From the NCBI RefSeq assembly GCF_020166435.1, contig NZ_JAINZP010000008.1, positions 1 to 64,000 on the forward strand: a stretch of 64,000 nucleotides of DNA, written 5' to 3'. A program made the position numbers and the translations under genes. This stretch comes from Pectobacterium versatile (GTDB lineage: Bacteria; Pseudomonadota; Gammaproteobacteria; Enterobacterales; Enterobacteriaceae). Positions within the stretch are counted from its first letter, which is position 1, and every line of letters starts with the position of its first letter. Below are positions 36,958 through 48,365 of the stretch, one piece after another. The notes under the pieces were generated by a model, which saw only the letters and a program-made list of their open reading frames with translations, made no database searches and was not told where the DNA came from.

Positions 36958-37944
36958 TTACACGGCAACCTCCTTGCCTTGAGCTAATGATTCAAAGGCT
37001 TTATCCGCCAGATTTAGTGCACGCTCACCGTCCAGCCCGGAGCATTCCGGCTGCGTGCGGCCATTCAGCACATCGACAAAGTGCTGCCACTCTGCCGCGT
37101 AGGCGGCGTGATAGCGTTGCAGGAAGAAGTATTCGGGTTTCGCCGCCAGACAACCGTCGTCGGTCCACTGCTCGACCACGTTTTCGCGGATGTTGCCCGC
37201 GCTGAGCACGCCTTTCGCGCCATGCAATTCGAGACGCTGATCGTAGCCGTAGCCAGAGCGGCGGCTGTTGACGATGGTCGCCATCGCGCCAGAAGCAAAT
37301 TTCAGCACGATAAACGCGGTATCGATGTCGCCCGCTTCACCGATTGCTGGATCGACCAGATTGCTGCCTTGCGCAAAGACCGACACCGGCTCTTCGCCCA
37401 TAATGAAACGTGCCATATCGAAATCATGGATCGTCATGTCGCGGAACATACCGCCGGAAACGCGGACATACTCAGCAGGCGGCGGCGACGGATCGCGGGA
37501 GATAATCAGGAGAGATTCCGGCTTGCCGATACGACCTTCACCCGCCAGCGTTTTGACGCGGCGGAATTGCGGGTCGTAGCGGCGATTGAAGCCGACAAAC
37601 AATGGTACGTTCTGCTGTTTGACGACGGTCAGGCAATCACGGACACGGGCAATATCCAGATGCACCGGTTTTTCACAGAAAATGGCTTTGCCGTGTTTGG
37701 CAGCCAGCTCAATCAGGTCGGCGTGCGTGTCGGTCGCGGAGGCAATCAGGACGGCGTGCACCGCCGGATCGTTCATGACCTCGTCAACCGTTTTTACTTT
37801 GGTATGATAACGTTCTGCCAGCGCCGTGGCATTTGCCGGGTTGGGATCGACCACCGCGTACAGGTTGGTTTCTTTGTGTGCCGCGATGTTCACTGCATGG
37901 ACCTGACCGATGCGGCCCGCGCCCAGTAAAGCGATGTTAAACAT
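36958..37944 (-). CDS. iolG: inositol 2-dehydrogenase
   Basis: Oxidises myo-inositol to 2-keto-myo-inositol, the first catabolic step. The 328-residue protein has the Rossmann motif LLGAGRIGQVHAVNI, FCEKPVHLDIARV with the EKP lysine, NRRYDPQFRRVK, and FRDMTIHDFDMARFIMG with the catalytic Asp and His. AAGGGAG lies before the ATG. Upstream is a 320-bp region with an IolR-type palindrome. It probably leads the transcript through the ABC genes to iolB. Confidence 0.93.
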   Translation of the reverse strand: MFNIALLGAGRIGQVHAVNIAAHKETNLYAVVDPNPANATALAERYHTKVKTVDEVMNDPAVHAVLIASATDTHADLIELAAKHGKAIFCEKPVHLDIARVRDCLTVVKQQNVPLFVGFNRRYDPQFRRVKTLAGEGRIGKPESLLIISRDPSPPPAEYVRVSGGMFRDMTIHDFDMARFIMGEEPVSVFAQGSNLVDPAIGEAGDIDTAFIVLKFASGAMATIVNSRRSGYGYDQRLELHGAKGVLSAGNIRENVVEQWTDDGCLAAKPEYFFLQRYHAAYAAEWQHFVDVLNGRTQPECSGLDGERALNLADKAFESLAQGKEVAV

Positions 37945-38068
37945 AGATGCTCCCTTGCTGCCTGAGTGGCGTGTAATGCCAGACTGAAAAAGTGACGGAT
38001 AACGGCTAGTCGCATTCTCCCCAGCCCCATCACCCGCTCTTTACCGCGAATCCTGATAGATAAAATAA

Positions 38069-38084
38069 AACATTTATTTCAGTT
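38069..38084. promoter_or_regulatory. second, weaker IolR-type half site upstream of iolG
   Basis: On the minus strand TGAAATAAATGTTTTA resembles the palindrome at 38265 with one good half. A similar TAAAATAAATGTTGAT lies near 42485 upstream of iolA, so both promoters seem to have a strong and a weak copy. Confidence 0.4.
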
Positions 38085-38264
38085 TTGTATAAATTGAAAA
38101 TTATGTTTTTGCGTGCCAGTTAACATTTTCATGACATCTTCGCTGTTTTCTGCAACCCCAATCACACATCGTATGAGTACGTCTGTGGAGGTATACAAGG
38201 CTGTCAGCGGATCGAAGCAGCACAGGAACGCAATAGGAGAGAAAATGAAACCGTGGTTTGAAAA

Positions 38265-38280
38265 TGAAATGAATATTTCA
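38265..38280. promoter_or_regulatory. putative IolR operator upstream of iolG
   Basis: TGAAATGAATATTTCA is a perfect 6-bp inverted repeat (TGAAAT/ATTTCA) with a 4-bp spacer, 321 bp before iolG. A copy with one mismatch lies before iolA at 42458. RpiR-type regulators bind such palindromes. Confidence 0.6.
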
Positions 38281-38771
38281 GTTTAATTCGGGAGTCTAGA
38301 GGGAGGATTAGGCAGCACTAAAGATCGCAAACGTCATCTGCACAGGCTGTCCCTTCGTCAAATTGTATGCGAACGAGGAGAAGGTTTCGTGCGCTACAAT
38401 ACTGCCATTCCATGCTACCTCGTAGCACGCACCCGACGCAGGGCGCTCAGTCGCCGCCGCCCTGCGAACCCAGGCTTCCGGCTAAATTATGTCGCTTCGC
38501 GATGCCATCGGTGTTCATGAGCACGATTCGAGCCGCCAGTGACGCGTTTACTCGCCCCATAAATGGGACTCGCCCTTCGGGCCAGCACAAGTGCTGTTCA
38601 AAAACGTCTCTGACGTTTTTGTCCTACGCGGCACTGGCTTTCGCGGCATCCATGCCGCTCACTCGATGCTCACGCCCACCGCTGCATAATTTTTACGCCG
38701 AGTAACGCCCAAATCCCACTTACGTCCCGACATTATTTGTGACTCAGAAATAGCCACTAAGGGGAGATCAC
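38281..38771. other. intergenic region between iolG and iolD with repeat-like DNA
   Basis: No convincing gene. 38571-38624 is related to the insert of the ERIC at 29921-29973 and holds a perfect 10-bp hairpin, CAAAAACGTC pairing with GACGTTTTTG, which could end the iolD transcript. The rest is GC-rich, unlike a promoter. Confidence 0.5.
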
Positions 38772-40703
38772 CTAATATTGCCGTGCGCGGGAGAGCGCGG
38801 CTTTCACGCTATTGGCAGCAGCCTCGATCTCCGGGTTGTCGGCAACCTGTGCCGTGCCAGTGCGCCACCAGGATTCGTAGCCGTGCGTCATGGTCTTCGG
38901 CAGTACTTTGATATCGAGCAGCACGGGTCCCGGATGTTTACGTGATTCCGTCAGCGCCTGCCTGAGTGAGGCTTCATCATGTACTCGCCACGCTTTGCAG
39001 CCGTAGCTTTCCGCATTCTTGGCGAAATCCACCGGAATGAGTGCGCCTCGCAGTTGTCCCGACTCCGCATCGCGGTAGCGATTTTCCGTACAGAAGCTTC
39101 CCATTCCCTGGCTCATTTGCAGGTTGTTGATACAACCAAAGCCCGCGTTATCGAATAGCAGCACGGTGATTTTGATGCCCTCCTGTACCGCCGTTTGCAG
39201 TTCGGTATGCAGCATTAAATAGGAACCGTCGCCGACCATCGCGTAGACCGGCTGTTGCGGTGCCGCAAGGCGTGCACCAATCGCCGCCGCAATCTCGTAT
39301 CCCATACAGGAATAGCCATACTCCAGATGATAGCTGTCCGGCGTTTTCACCTGCCACACGCGCTGTAGATCGCCCGGTAACGAACCCGCCGCCCCCACCA
39401 CAATCGCGTTGTCTTCCAGTTCCTCATTCAGTATGCCCAGCACGCGCGTTTGCGTCAGATGGGTATTCAGCATCTGGCGGTATTCATCCAGCTTGTCTTC
39501 CAGACCATCCACCACTTCTGGCACCCGTTCACCGTTATCCTGCACGGTAAACAGCCGCTGTAGCTCACGTTTCCATTCCGCACGAACCTGAGCGACGGCC
39601 TGCTGCCAGCCGCTACGATACGATGCCGTCGCCAGCCGTTCAGACAGCGCTTCCAGCCCGACACGCGCATCGGCGATCAGGGGTAGCGCATCCAGTTTTA
39701 ACGCATCGAACTCGGCAACGTTGAGCAGTAAAAATTCGACGTTCGGGGTCTGAAACAGCGACTTGGAACCGGTGGTGAAATCGGTTAAACGCGTCCCGAC
39801 GCCGATAATTAGATCCGCCTCATGCGCCAGCCGATTCGCCGCCAGCCCGCCCGTCACGCCAATACCGCCGCAGTTCAGCGGATGTGATGACACAATCGCA
39901 CCTTTACCTGCCTGCGTTTCGCCAAACGGAATGGCAAATTGCTCGGCAAACTGCGCCAGCGCCTCATGTGCGCCGGAATAACGGACACCACCGCCACAAA
40001 TCAGCATCGGACGACGCTTTTTCGCAATCAGCGCTGCCGCCTCCTCCAGTCGTGCCGCATCCGGCGGGCGTCGTTCGAGGTGATGGACGCGCTTGCGGAA
40101 AAACGATGCCGGATAATCCCAGACTTCCGCCTGCACATCCTGCGGCAAGCACAGCGTTACCGCACCGGTATCAGCCGGATCGGTCAGCACGCGCATCGCA
40201 TTAATCAGCGCACTCATCAGTTGTTCAGGGCGATTAATGCGATCCCAATAGCGGGAAACGGGTTTGAAGCAGTCATTGGTGCTAATCGACAGATCGTGAT
40301 ACTGCTCGACCTGCTGCAACACCGGATCCGGCTGGCGGCAGGCGAAGAGATCGCCGGGCAGCAGCAGCACCGGAATTCGGTTGGCGGTGGCGGTCGCCGC
40401 CGCAGTCACCATATTCGCCGCCCCCGGCCCTACGGATGAGGTTACCGCATAGATTTTCCGCCGCTTGTGCTGTTTGGCAAATCCGACGGCGATCTGCGCC
40501 ATTCCCTGTTCGTTGCACCCCTGATGCACGGTGAGACGATTCGCCTCCTGCTCCAGCGCCTGGCCGATGCCCAGCACATTACCGTGACCGAAAATGGTCA
40601 TGACGCCCTGCACAAAGGGGGATTCTTCACCGTCTACGCTGAGGTATTGCTGGTTGAGAAACCTGACCAGCGCCTGCGCCATGGTGATGCGACACGTATC
40701 CAT
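38772..40703 (-). CDS. iolD: 3D-trihydroxycyclohexane-1,2-dione hydrolase
   Basis: A thiamine-diphosphate enzyme that opens the inositol ring to give 5-deoxy-D-glucuronate. The 643-residue protein has the N-terminal TPP-binding half with the catalytic Glu region ([20 protein letters not shown]), a central domain, and the C-terminal TPP motif [19 protein letters not shown] then [17 protein letters not shown] lies before the ATG. It lies 187 bp from iolA and is probably cotranscribed with it. Confidence 0.94.
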   Translation of the reverse strand: MDTCRITMAQALVRFLNQQYLSVDGEESPFVQGVMTIFGHGNVLGIGQALEQEANRLTVHQGCNEQGMAQIAVGFAKQHKRRKIYAVTSSVGPGAANMVTAAATATANRIPVLLLPGDLFACRQPDPVLQQVEQYHDLSISTNDCFKPVSRYWDRINRPEQLMSALINAMRVLTDPADTGAVTLCLPQDVQAEVWDYPASFFRKRVHHLERRPPDAARLEEAAALIAKKRRPMLICGGGVRYSGAHEALAQFAEQFAIPFGETQAGKGAIVSSHPLNCGGIGVTGGLAANRLAHEADLIIGVGTRLTDFTTGSKSLFQTPNVEFLLLNVAEFDALKLDALPLIADARVGLEALSERLATASYRSGWQQAVAQVRAEWKRELQRLFTVQDNGERVPEVVDGLEDKLDEYRQMLNTHLTQTRVLGILNEELEDNAIVVGAAGSLPGDLQRVWQVKTPDSYHLEYGYSCMGYEIAAAIGARLAAPQQPVYAMVGDGSYLMLHTELQTAVQEGIKITVLLFDNAGFGCINNLQMSQGMGSFCTENRYRDAESGQLRGALIPVDFAKNAESYGCKAWRVHDEASLRQALTESRKHPGPVLLDIKVLPKTMTHGYESWWRTGTAQVADNPEIEAAANSVKAALSRARQY

Positions 40704-40889
40704 TGATCTACTCCTTCACGTAAGGGAGGATTAAATTACTGATCCCTGCTGCAATATCGAGATACACGGGTATACCACGGGGCGAGGCGTCCCTGCGGGA
40801 ACCTCATCCCCGTGTTCCCCCTAAAACTACACATTCTTGATGCAGCACATTTCTGGTTCTTGTTATCGTTACTAACGTGACACACATCC

Positions 40890-42401
<1,512 letters not shown>

Positions 42402-42457
42402 GTTTACACCTTTGTGGGTTTTGAGGAGACAAACGGCTGACATCGGATTACAGTATA

Positions 42458-42473
42458 TGAAATGAATATTCCA
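42458..42473. promoter_or_regulatory. putative IolR operator between iolA and iolR
   Basis: TGAAATGAATATTCCA differs by one base from the site upstream of iolG (38265). It sits 57 bp before the iolA start in the divergent iolA-regulator region. A weaker related stretch follows near 42485. Confidence 0.6.
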
Positions 42474-42727
42474 TTTAACGTAAAAATAAAATAAATGTTG
42501 ATTATTGTGATCTGCTGCGAGTTTTTATGTAAACTTGAAGACAGCCGTCCATAAAGACAGGCGAGCAGCCTCTGAAAATAGCCGTATCGATAAAAGGTGT
42601 GCCGCCAAAATGTCGTACAGATAAAACAACCGTATCCAGAAATGAATTTTCTGTTCCGTTTCAGGCGCCAGTCATGAAATCGCCCTAATGGGATAGGTTC
42701 TTATACGTCTTTGGGAGATAACCCGAT

Positions 42728-43585
42728 ATGCCCATGGCAACCAGCCTGAGAGAGTTACAGGAACAGATCCGCGAGCGTTATGATTCGCTCAGCAAGCGGT
42801 TACAGCAGGTGGCGCACTATGTGCTGGATAATACCAACAGCATCGCGTTCGATACTGTCGCGGTGATCGCCGAACGCGCTGACGTTCCCCCCTCAACGTT
42901 GATTCGCTTCGCCAACGCCTTTGATTTCAGCGGCTTCAACGAAATGAAACAGTTGTTCCGTATGAATCTGGTGGAGGAAACCGCCAGCTATACCGACCGG
43001 GCGCGGCTGTTTCGGGCGATGGAAGCTGACGCCGTGCCAGAAACGCCGCTGGATATTCTGCATGAGTTTGCCCGCTCAAACGCGCAGGCGATGCAGCAGT
43101 TGGCGGCACGCACCCCGCCAGAGGATCTGCAAAAAGCCGTCGATCTGCTGGCACAGGCTGAGACCATCTATATCGTCGGGCTACGGCGCTCGTTCAGCGT
43201 CGCCACTTACCTCACCTATGCGCTCAGCCATCTGGAAAGCAGCCCGATTCTGGTCAACGGCTTGGGAGGCATGTTTCGTGAACAACTCAGTCGAGTCAAC
43301 TCACGCGACGTGGTGGTTTCCATCAGCTTCTCGCCCTATTCACAGGAAACCGTGATGGTCAGTGAGATGGCCGCGAAAGCCGGCGCGCGGCAAATTGTGA
43401 TTACCGACAGTCAAATTAGCCCTCTAGCGACACTCAGCGACGTTTGCTTTGTCGTAAAGGAAGCGCAGGTTGATGCGTTCCGTTCACAGTCCGCCACGCT
43501 ATGTCTGGTGCAATCGCTGATGGTATCGCTGGCCTACCGGCAGGGAAACGGGGCAGATCAGAGTGAAAAACAGCAGCGCGGCTAG
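42728..43585 (+). CDS. iolR: RpiR-family regulator of inositol genes
   Basis: A 285-residue RpiR-type regulator: an N-terminal HTH (RLQQVAHYVLDNTNSIAF, then DVPPSTLIRFANAFDFSGF) and a C-terminal SIS sugar-phosphate domain (TIYIVGLRRSFSVATYLTYA, DVVVSISFSPYSQETVMVSE). RpiR-type IolR repressors of enterobacteria respond to an inositol catabolite. The start is ATG 42728 with GGGAGA upstream. Divergence from iolA and shared palindromes support the role, which is otherwise inferred. Confidence 0.85.
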   Translation: MPMATSLRELQEQIRERYDSLSKRLQQVAHYVLDNTNSIAFDTVAVIAERADVPPSTLIRFANAFDFSGFNEMKQLFRMNLVEETASYTDRARLFRAMEADAVPETPLDILHEFARSNAQAMQQLAARTPPEDLQKAVDLLAQAETIYIVGLRRSFSVATYLTYALSHLESSPILVNGLGGMFREQLSRVNSRDVVVSISFSPYSQETVMVSEMAAKAGARQIVITDSQISPLATLSDVCFVVKEAQVDAFRSQSATLCLVQSLMVSLAYRQGNGADQSEKQQRG

Positions 43586-43632
43586 TCGGAATCATTTAAT
43601 CAGCAGGACTCACAGAGAGGGAGAGCCGTTTT

Positions 43633-43920
43633 ATGCTTAAAGTGATCGCACAGGATTTTATTAAGCCTGAGTACATTGAAATCGTCATGCCGCTGTACCG
43701 CGAATTAGTAGAGAAAACCCGACAGGAGCCGCTGTGCATCTCCTATGAGCTTTTTATCAATCAGAAAGATCCGGGGCATTTTACCTTTATCGAAACCTGG
43801 CCGGATAGAGCCGCGCTGGATATTCACTGCCAGACCGAACACTTCCAGCGTCTGGTTCCGATGATCAATAGCCACCAGCGGGCCGAGTGCACCTTCCTGC
43901 TGATGGATCCGTTTGAGTGA
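43633..43920 (+). CDS. antibiotic biosynthesis monooxygenase-domain protein
   Basis: A 95-residue ABM-fold protein (YgiN-like): KVIAQDFIKPEYIEIVMPLY, SYELFINQKDPGHFTFIETW and LDIHCQTEHFQRLVPMI are characteristic. Such dimers act as quinol monooxygenases or heme/quinone-handling proteins; the substrate is unknown. AGAGAGGGAGAG gives a ribosome site. It lies 48 bp after the iol regulator on the same strand and may be cotranscribed with it. Confidence 0.8.
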   Translation: MLKVIAQDFIKPEYIEIVMPLYRELVEKTRQEPLCISYELFINQKDPGHFTFIETWPDRAALDIHCQTEHFQRLVPMINSHQRAECTFLLMDPFE

Positions 43921-43992
43921 CACTGCGCCGCCTGCTGGCTATAAACCAATCTTGAGAATCATGGCGGAATCTCCCGCCGTTTCTTTATGTAT

Positions 43993-45054
43993 TCAGGCCA
44001 CTTCGGTTCGGCGGCGGCCTTTATTTTTCGCTCGGTAAAGCGCCATATCTGCCGCCTTTAACCAGTCAATATATTGACCCATCTCCGGTGAAATCTCCGC
44101 GATACCAACGCTGACAAACACCGCCAACTGCGGCGTCTGGTTCAGAAACTTCAGCGATAAGCTCTCCCGAATACGATTCACAGCGTCCAATCCGTCTCCC
44201 GCACTGGTCTGCGGTAAAATAACGGCAAATTCATCTCCGCCGAATCGCCCAATCACATCCGTTTCCCGAAAACCGGATGTCAGCTCACGCGCCAGCAGCA
44301 ATATCGCCTGATCGCCGACGTTATGCCCAAAGTTATCGTTAAAGGCTTTAAAATGGTCGATATCAAACAGGACTAACGTCGCCGTGCGCTTATAGCGTTG
44401 GCAACTGTCATACTCATGTTTCAGCAGGCGCTCCCAGTGGTGACGGTTATAGAGGCTGGTCATCCCGTCATGAATACTGACTTCCATCAGCATACGTTTG
44501 TGTTCTGCCAATTTCAGCGCGGTGGTGTAAGTGACATAACCGAGAGAAATAGGGTAGACCAGCAACATCGGCAGACAGGCATAAAGCTGTAGCGGTGTCG
44601 TCTCCAGCGAGACAGGCGCGGAAAACAGCACAAGCACCAGCACACAGGCGACACACTGTAATACGATGCCCTGAACAAGCAGCTTTACCCCTCCGCCAGC
44701 CGTACAGTTCATCCCAACCATCGCCGCAATCAGGGCACTGGGCAGAAGATTCACGCCCATAAACCCTATCCAGATGCCGCCAAACACCACATCAATCAAT
44801 AAATTACGCTTCTCGCACTGCATCGGGTCGCGCGACCGCAGGGACAGCGTGTAGGCAATGTGAGGCCAGATAAAGGTGTTAAGGAAGAGTAGCCCCCACA
44901 AGAGCGTTGGGATAGGCCGGGTAATCAGTACCGAGGAAATAAAGAGAGCGCACAGTATCGTACCGACAATCCGTGGAATATAGACTCGCTGGGAAAAGCG
45001 TAGCCCTGAGCGACGTACATCTACCGTCAAAAACATCGGCGGCGAGGCTGACAT
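43993..45054 (-). CDS. dgcC: MASE2-GGDEF diguanylate cyclase (AdrA/DgcC type)
   Basis: Resembles E. coli DgcC/AdrA throughout: RRSGLRFSQRVYIPRIVGTI, a MASE2 sensor with about five helices up to residue 175, TTALKLAEHKRML, and a GGDEF domain (SIHDGMTSLYNRHHWERLL, DIDHFKAFNDNFGHNVGD, RFGGDEFAVILPQ). DgcC makes c-di-GMP for cellulose or biofilm control. I prefer the ATG at 45054 (MSASPPMF) with GGGGGT upstream over the ATG at 45066. No cellulose gene is nearby. Confidence 0.85.
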   Translation of the reverse strand: MSASPPMFLTVDVRRSGLRFSQRVYIPRIVGTILCALFISSVLITRPIPTLLWGLLFLNTFIWPHIAYTLSLRSRDPMQCEKRNLLIDVVFGGIWIGFMGVNLLPSALIAAMVGMNCTAGGGVKLLVQGIVLQCVACVLVLVLFSAPVSLETTPLQLYACLPMLLVYPISLGYVTYTTALKLAEHKRMLMEVSIHDGMTSLYNRHHWERLLKHEYDSCQRYKRTATLVLFDIDHFKAFNDNFGHNVGDQAILLLARELTSGFRETDVIGRFGGDEFAVILPQTSAGDGLDAVNRIRESLSLKFLNQTPQLAVFVSVGIAEISPEMGQYIDWLKAADMALYRAKNKGRRRTEVA

Positions 45055-45220
45055 AACGACCCCCATTGCGGTTCACGAATAAATAGCGAGAAAAAAGAAC
45101 ATTATGGCTGAAAGCATGTCAGCAACAGTGAGCAATTTTTGAATTTATTTTGTTACATAACGAAACGAGCTGCTATCGTAAAAGCGAAATAGGGTAACAC
45201 AAGTGCTAACACGCGGTGGT

Positions 45221-45250
45221 CTTACCCGTGGCTGTCTTACCCGTGGCTGT
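45221..45250. repeat. 15-bp tandem duplication
   Basis: CTTACCCGTGGCTGT occurs twice in immediate succession in the non-coding gap between dgcC and the antiterminator gene. Confidence 0.7.
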
Positions 45251-45302
45251 CGTTCCCTGCCGGTCATTGCCGCGAATGTACCCACCAGGATGGCCTATGT
45301 GA

Positions 45303-46139
45303 TTAAGAGGGAGAAGGCTGTAACCGGTTGATATGAATGGTCAGAAACATGATTTCATCGGTGGTCAGTTGGCAGTTGTAGTTTTTTTCCACATATTCAT
45401 AAACTTTCATCGCGCAGTTGTAGGCTCGCGGCATCAGTTCGGTAATCCCCTGATAGATGGAATCATCGCCGTGGCTCACCGTTTCCCGATTTAACAAACG
45501 CAGAGCAAAGAACGTTAAGTGCGTAATCAAACGCTGATAATTGAGAGACTGTTCATCAAAAACGACATGCAAATCGTATTTCAGAATGGTTAAAATATCT
45601 TTAATGATACTTGTGCTTTGCATCGTGCTCTGCATATCGCTGTTATTCGTCGCATTCGCCAGATGCAGCGCAATAAACCCCGCCTCATCCTCCGGTAGGT
45701 TGATATCCAGCCGGGTACGGATCAACGCCAGTGCCTCCAACCCAACGGCAAATTCATCGCGATAAAAGTGGCGAATATCCCACAGCATCAGGTTCTTGAT
45801 TGTCTGCCCTTTTTTATGACGTTGAATAGCAAAATTAATATGGTCGCTTAATGCCAGAAATAGTGTGTCCTGCACATCAAGCCGCAGTGTTTTTTGCGCC
45901 AGGGTAATAATCTGCTGCGTGACAGCCAGACAATCAGGTGGAATATCTGCCAGCAGTTGTGACAGCACATCCGATATACCATCGCTTTTCTTCACGAACT
46001 GGCTTTCAATGCGCTGCAGATCGATAGGGTCACCGACTTTTTTACCAAAGCCGACACCTTTACCAATCGCCACAATTTCCCGTTGGTCATCTGCCAACAC
46101 CAGCACGGCGTTATTACTCAGTATTTTTTTAATGATCAT
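45303..46139 (-). CDS. BglG-family transcription antiterminator, orphan
   Basis: A 278-residue PRD protein: RNA-binding CAT domain (MIIKKILSNNAVLVLADDQR, IGKGVGFGKKVGD) and two PRDs with conserved His (LALSDHINFAIQRHKKG, EAGFIALHLANA; LTHLTFFALRLLNRE, DEIMFLTIHINRL). ATG 46139 is chosen because AGGA lies six bases upstream; upstream frame extension has no homology. Such proteins bind RNA antiterminator sites under PTS phosphorylation, but no PTS or glucosidase gene is adjacent, so its target lies elsewhere. Confidence 0.87.
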   Translation of the reverse strand: MIIKKILSNNAVLVLADDQREIVAIGKGVGFGKKVGDPIDLQRIESQFVKKSDGISDVLSQLLADIPPDCLAVTQQIITLAQKTLRLDVQDTLFLALSDHINFAIQRHKKGQTIKNLMLWDIRHFYRDEFAVGLEALALIRTRLDINLPEDEAGFIALHLANATNNSDMQSTMQSTSIIKDILTILKYDLHVVFDEQSLNYQRLITHLTFFALRLLNRETVSHGDDSIYQGITELMPRAYNCAMKVYEYVEKNYNCQLTTDEIMFLTIHINRLQPSPS

Positions 46140-46160
46140 CGCCATCCTAAGAACAAAAGT

Positions 46161-46200
46161 GCAAAAAAGCCCGTCGTGGCACTCGGCCATGACGGGCTTG
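46161..46200 (-). terminator. terminator of the yjbEFGH operon
   Basis: AAGCCCGTC pairs with GACGGGCTT across about 14 nt and is followed by TTTTTTG on the minus strand, 27-66 bp after the yjbH stop and just before the antiterminator gene. No RAT-like antiterminator sequence overlaps it. Confidence 0.75.
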
Positions 46201-46226
46201 ATTAAGCCTAAACCAACTGAAATCGA

Positions 46227-48365
46227 TTAGTGCTCGGTGAGGCCATACAGCGAACTGCGGCGCTGTAGCATCTGACCACCGTCTCGCGTCAACGGTACCC
46301 AACCAACCGCGCCACGTTTCACCGTCGGTTCAGTGAACAGTAGATCAAACGGTATGGAGACATAGAAGCCTTTGGTAAAGCTCCCTTCACCATATTCCGC
46401 GGCGCTGACGTTGGTCTTGGTCGCAAAGGCACCGGCAATAATTCCGCTGTCAAAGCGGCGAGACAGATCGAGAGTTACCCCTTTGTCCCCTGCCAGATAA
46501 CGACCCACGCTCACCTTCGCTACCGCACCTTCCACAAACGGCAGTTCCCAGTACGCAGTCAAATGACCCGTCACCACATCGTAATCGGCCATCCTCATGA
46601 TGTCATTCCAGTCACGCTGTTTGGCATAGTTCACATCCAGCCCCAGCGCCCAGCTTTTACCAAACGGACGATACAGCACTTCAGAACCGACACCGGCATA
46701 CATCATTTCCAGATAGCCGCCATAAACCTGCGTATACCAGTCCTGCGCGGGATTATCCATGCGAGTCAATTGCAGGTTGGTCAACAGCAGATCCGAAGAG
46801 GTAACGTATTCACGCACCCAGGTTCTGACGCGCGGCAGCGCTGCGCCATCCGCCGGCGGCGCTTTAAAATTGAACTTGTCATAATTATTCACCAGATTCA
46901 GCGTTGCCGTTCCGCCTACGCTCCAGTGATCGCTCAGACGGTAGTCCACGTTACCTTTCAGTGCGACCTGATACATGTAGAAAGATTCTGGGCCACCGAA
47001 AGACTGCGTCAGCGTCGGATCTAATGAATACGTCAGACGATCGGGTTCTGCGAGCAACACCTGCTGACCACGCACGTCGGATACCGGCTCTTTACGATGC
47101 GTTTCAGGATCCGGTTGACCCAATGGAACGGCAGCCTGTTTAACCTGATGGAAGGCTTTGGCATCCACTTCAGTACTGGCAATCGGTAAACGCTGGCTGC
47201 GCTGAACAAGGTGGTATTCATCAATGTTGCCAGGTACACGGTTCGCCAATACCGTCGCGGCACGCTGTGCGGCCTCTTCGCTATCACGATACTTTGTCTG
47301 ATCGGCAACGATAGTGACCTGATTTTGATCGGCGTAAATATCGGCGTCTTTAAAGCCAGCCTTATCATTCAGCTCTTTCGAAACGAGCTGCCAGTTAGTG
47401 CCTTTACCATCCTGCACTGGCGCATAGACGGGTGGTGCATCGTCTAAATAGTTCGGCTTCAGGTCGTTGAAATTAGTACGTAGGGTAAAGCCCCACATCA
47501 GGGTATTGCCGCGCTGCCACGACAGTGTGGTATCCAGCACATCGCCGACGCGATAGACAGCACCAATGTTGAAAGGGGAATCATGTTTGATTTTTTCACT
47601 ACGGTAACGATCAGCAAACTCTCGGCTGTAGTCATTGCCATCGTACTCGAGTTTTAAGCGTAACGGATCCCACGGCGTCTGGTACTCAATCCCCCCAAAC
47701 AGCGCAGCCGAACCGTGGAAGAAATTCCCAACCTCAAATTGTCCGCCGCGACCAGAATAACCGTCACTACGTTGGCAGAAGCTGGCTTTGAATGAACACG
47801 CTGGGTTTTTAATATTGCCGCTCTCGGCCATGTTGCCCCACCCCATTCCTAGGGTGAAATCAAAAGACCCAAAACGTTTACTCGCCACCAGATATTCACT
47901 ATCAAACAGCCCCGTGCCAGCAATATCGCGCAATCCCACAGAAACCTGCGGCAGCCAATAACTTTCCTGCCACAGCCTCGCTTTCACATCAAAGCCTTTA
48001 TCCTTATGGGTTTGATTGCCACTAAAACCAGAGCTAAAACTATACGGTGCTGTACGAGTATCCGTATAACGTACTGAGGTTTCCAGCCAGTCAAAAAGCT
48101 GGAGGGATATGGAATAACGCCGATATTCTTCGTTATCGCGGTAATTGAGGCTAAACTCGCCCGTTTCCGCCATACGCGCCGTCGGCATCTGCAACAGGCC
48201 CGTGCCACCAAAATCAGACTGTGACACTCCCGCAGGCTGAAAGCGCGTATTGGGGTTGGTCGCAGTACGGCTGCTTTCTGTTTCAGCCGCCATCGCCTGT
48301 GCACTCAAAATGCCGCCAATCGCCAACGACAGACAGCTTAGTTTAACGTTTCTGTTCTTTGTCAT
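46227..48365 (-). CDS. yjbH: outer-membrane exopolysaccharide protein YjbH
   Basis: A 712-residue YjbH-family protein with a signal peptide (LSCLSLAIGGILSAQAMA). The mature part starts FGGTGLLQMPTARMAETGEF and continues with repeated beta-strand patterns (VSVGLRDIAGTGLFDSEYLV, FDFTLGMGWGN), as expected for a double barrel in the outer membrane. It is thought to export or modify the polysaccharide made by this operon. The start overlaps the yjbG stop by 4 bp. Confidence 0.9.
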   Translation of the reverse strand: MTKNRNVKLSCLSLAIGGILSAQAMAAETESSRTATNPNTRFQPAGVSQSDFGGTGLLQMPTARMAETGEFSLNYRDNEEYRRYSISLQLFDWLETSVRYTDTRTAPYSFSSGFSGNQTHKDKGFDVKARLWQESYWLPQVSVGLRDIAGTGLFDSEYLVASKRFGSFDFTLGMGWGNMAESGNIKNPACSFKASFCQRSDGYSGRGGQFEVGNFFHGSAALFGGIEYQTPWDPLRLKLEYDGNDYSREFADRYRSEKIKHDSPFNIGAVYRVGDVLDTTLSWQRGNTLMWGFTLRTNFNDLKPNYLDDAPPVYAPVQDGKGTNWQLVSKELNDKAGFKDADIYADQNQVTIVADQTKYRDSEEAAQRAATVLANRVPGNIDEYHLVQRSQRLPIASTEVDAKAFHQVKQAAVPLGQPDPETHRKEPVSDVRGQQVLLAEPDRLTYSLDPTLTQSFGGPESFYMYQVALKGNVDYRLSDHWSVGGTATLNLVNNYDKFNFKAPPADGAALPRVRTWVREYVTSSDLLLTNLQLTRMDNPAQDWYTQVYGGYLEMMYAGVGSEVLYRPFGKSWALGLDVNYAKQRDWNDIMRMADYDVVTGHLTAYWELPFVEGAVAKVSVGRYLAGDKGVTLDLSRRFDSGIIAGAFATKTNVSAAEYGEGSFTKGFYVSIPFDLLFTEPTVKRGAVGWVPLTRDGGQMLQRRSSLYGLTEH

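Noticed and set aside
37081-37929. 282-codon open frame on the plus strand
   Set aside because: It lies wholly antisense to iolG, whose protein motifs are clear; the frame is a by-product of GC-rich codon use.
46161-46200. Hairpin before the BglG-type gene as a RAT/terminator switch
   Set aside because: No RAT-like sequence overlaps the stem; it is simply placed as the end of yjbH.
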